Source: Bacteroidota bacterium
GTDB lineage: Bacteria; Bacteroidota; Bacteroidia; Chitinophagales; Chitinophagaceae
DNA: 22,383 nt
Assembly (NCBI GenBank): GCA_023418315.1
Contig: JAEZZY010000061.1
Coordinates: 1 to 22,383 of the forward strand
Direction of reading: 5' to 3'
The first letter of the stretch is position 1, and each line of letters opens with the position of its first letter. Below the pieces are notes generated by a model that ran no database searches, was not told where the DNA came from, and saw nothing but the letters and a program-made list of their open reading frames with translations. Shown here in pieces: positions 22,372 to 22,383 of the stretch. The position numbers and the translations under genes are program-made.

Positions 22372-22383
22372 GGCGCGTTGGTC
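22372..22383 (+). tRNA. Possible 5' end of a tRNA (partial, perhaps tRNA-Glu)
   Basis: The last 12 bases, GGCGCGTTGGTC, look like a 7-base acceptor strand followed by the start of a D-arm, similar to Bacteroidota tRNA-Glu genes. They sit right behind a strong promoter with a short leader. Only 12 bases are visible, so the identity is a guess and the call itself is uncertain. Confidence 0.4.

Noticed and set aside
1..22383. CRISPR arrays, insertion sequences, phage or toxin-antitoxin genes
   Set aside because: No regularly spaced repeats, transposase or integrase motifs, terminal inverted repeats or paired small toxin/antitoxin frames were seen.

Overview
The window looks like chromosomal DNA from a member of the phylum Bacteroidota, most likely family Chitinophagaceae or a close relative. 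Three observations support this. Several genes are preceded by the Bacteroidota sigma factor signature TTTG-N19-21-TAnnTTTG and by A-rich leaders without a Shine-Dalgarno sequence. A secreted protein carries a C-terminal type IX secretion (T9SS) sorting domain. GldC, the alternative Bacteroidota GlmU and a DUF4412-like protein are present. I see no mobile elements, CRISPR arrays or phage genes; most of the window is ordinary housekeeping DNA in short operons.

Layout. 1-74: the last codons of what looks like mutS. 147-1048: a doubtful small Pro/Arg-rich ORF and a YdcF/DUF218 membrane-anchored protein. 1059-1856 (-): a DUF4412-like secreted protein. 1857-2369: a 513-base gap holding a good promoter, a complete SAM-I riboswitch and a strong intrinsic terminator. 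2370-4883: a metB-like PLP enzyme and homoserine dehydrogenase under that riboswitch. 4994-5515: a lipoprotein, meeting tail-to-tail a conserved hypothetical gene (5512-6150, -). 6339-9458: a 1039-residue T9SS-exported repeat protein with lower GC than its neighbours. 9520-13861: a tight run tdk - hypothetical - tolC-like - suhB-like - thiL. 13929-14447: an EGF-like lipoprotein closed by a terminator. 14646-17188: a compact ACP - ketosynthase - ketosynthase-like trio. 17239-17886: a four-helix membrane protein. 17915-19066 (-): a GNAT-like protein. 19210-22303: an RluA-family pseudouridine synthase, gldC, alternative glmU and tpiA. The window ends on a strong promoter and what appear to be the first 12 bases of a tRNA.

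How the parts work together. The riboswitch ties C4 flux (homoserine) and the transsulfuration step to S-adenosylmethionine level. The loop of its terminator repeats the 5' strand of the riboswitch P1 stem, which suggests the switching mechanism. The ACP/KS/KS-like trio looks like a minimal type II polyketide or fatty-acid-like module: one condensing enzyme has an intact Cys-His-His set, the partner has lost it, and no reductase, dehydratase or acyltransferase is nearby. This trio and the riboswitch are the most interesting parts. All protein calls rest on motif recognition by eye; no database search was run.
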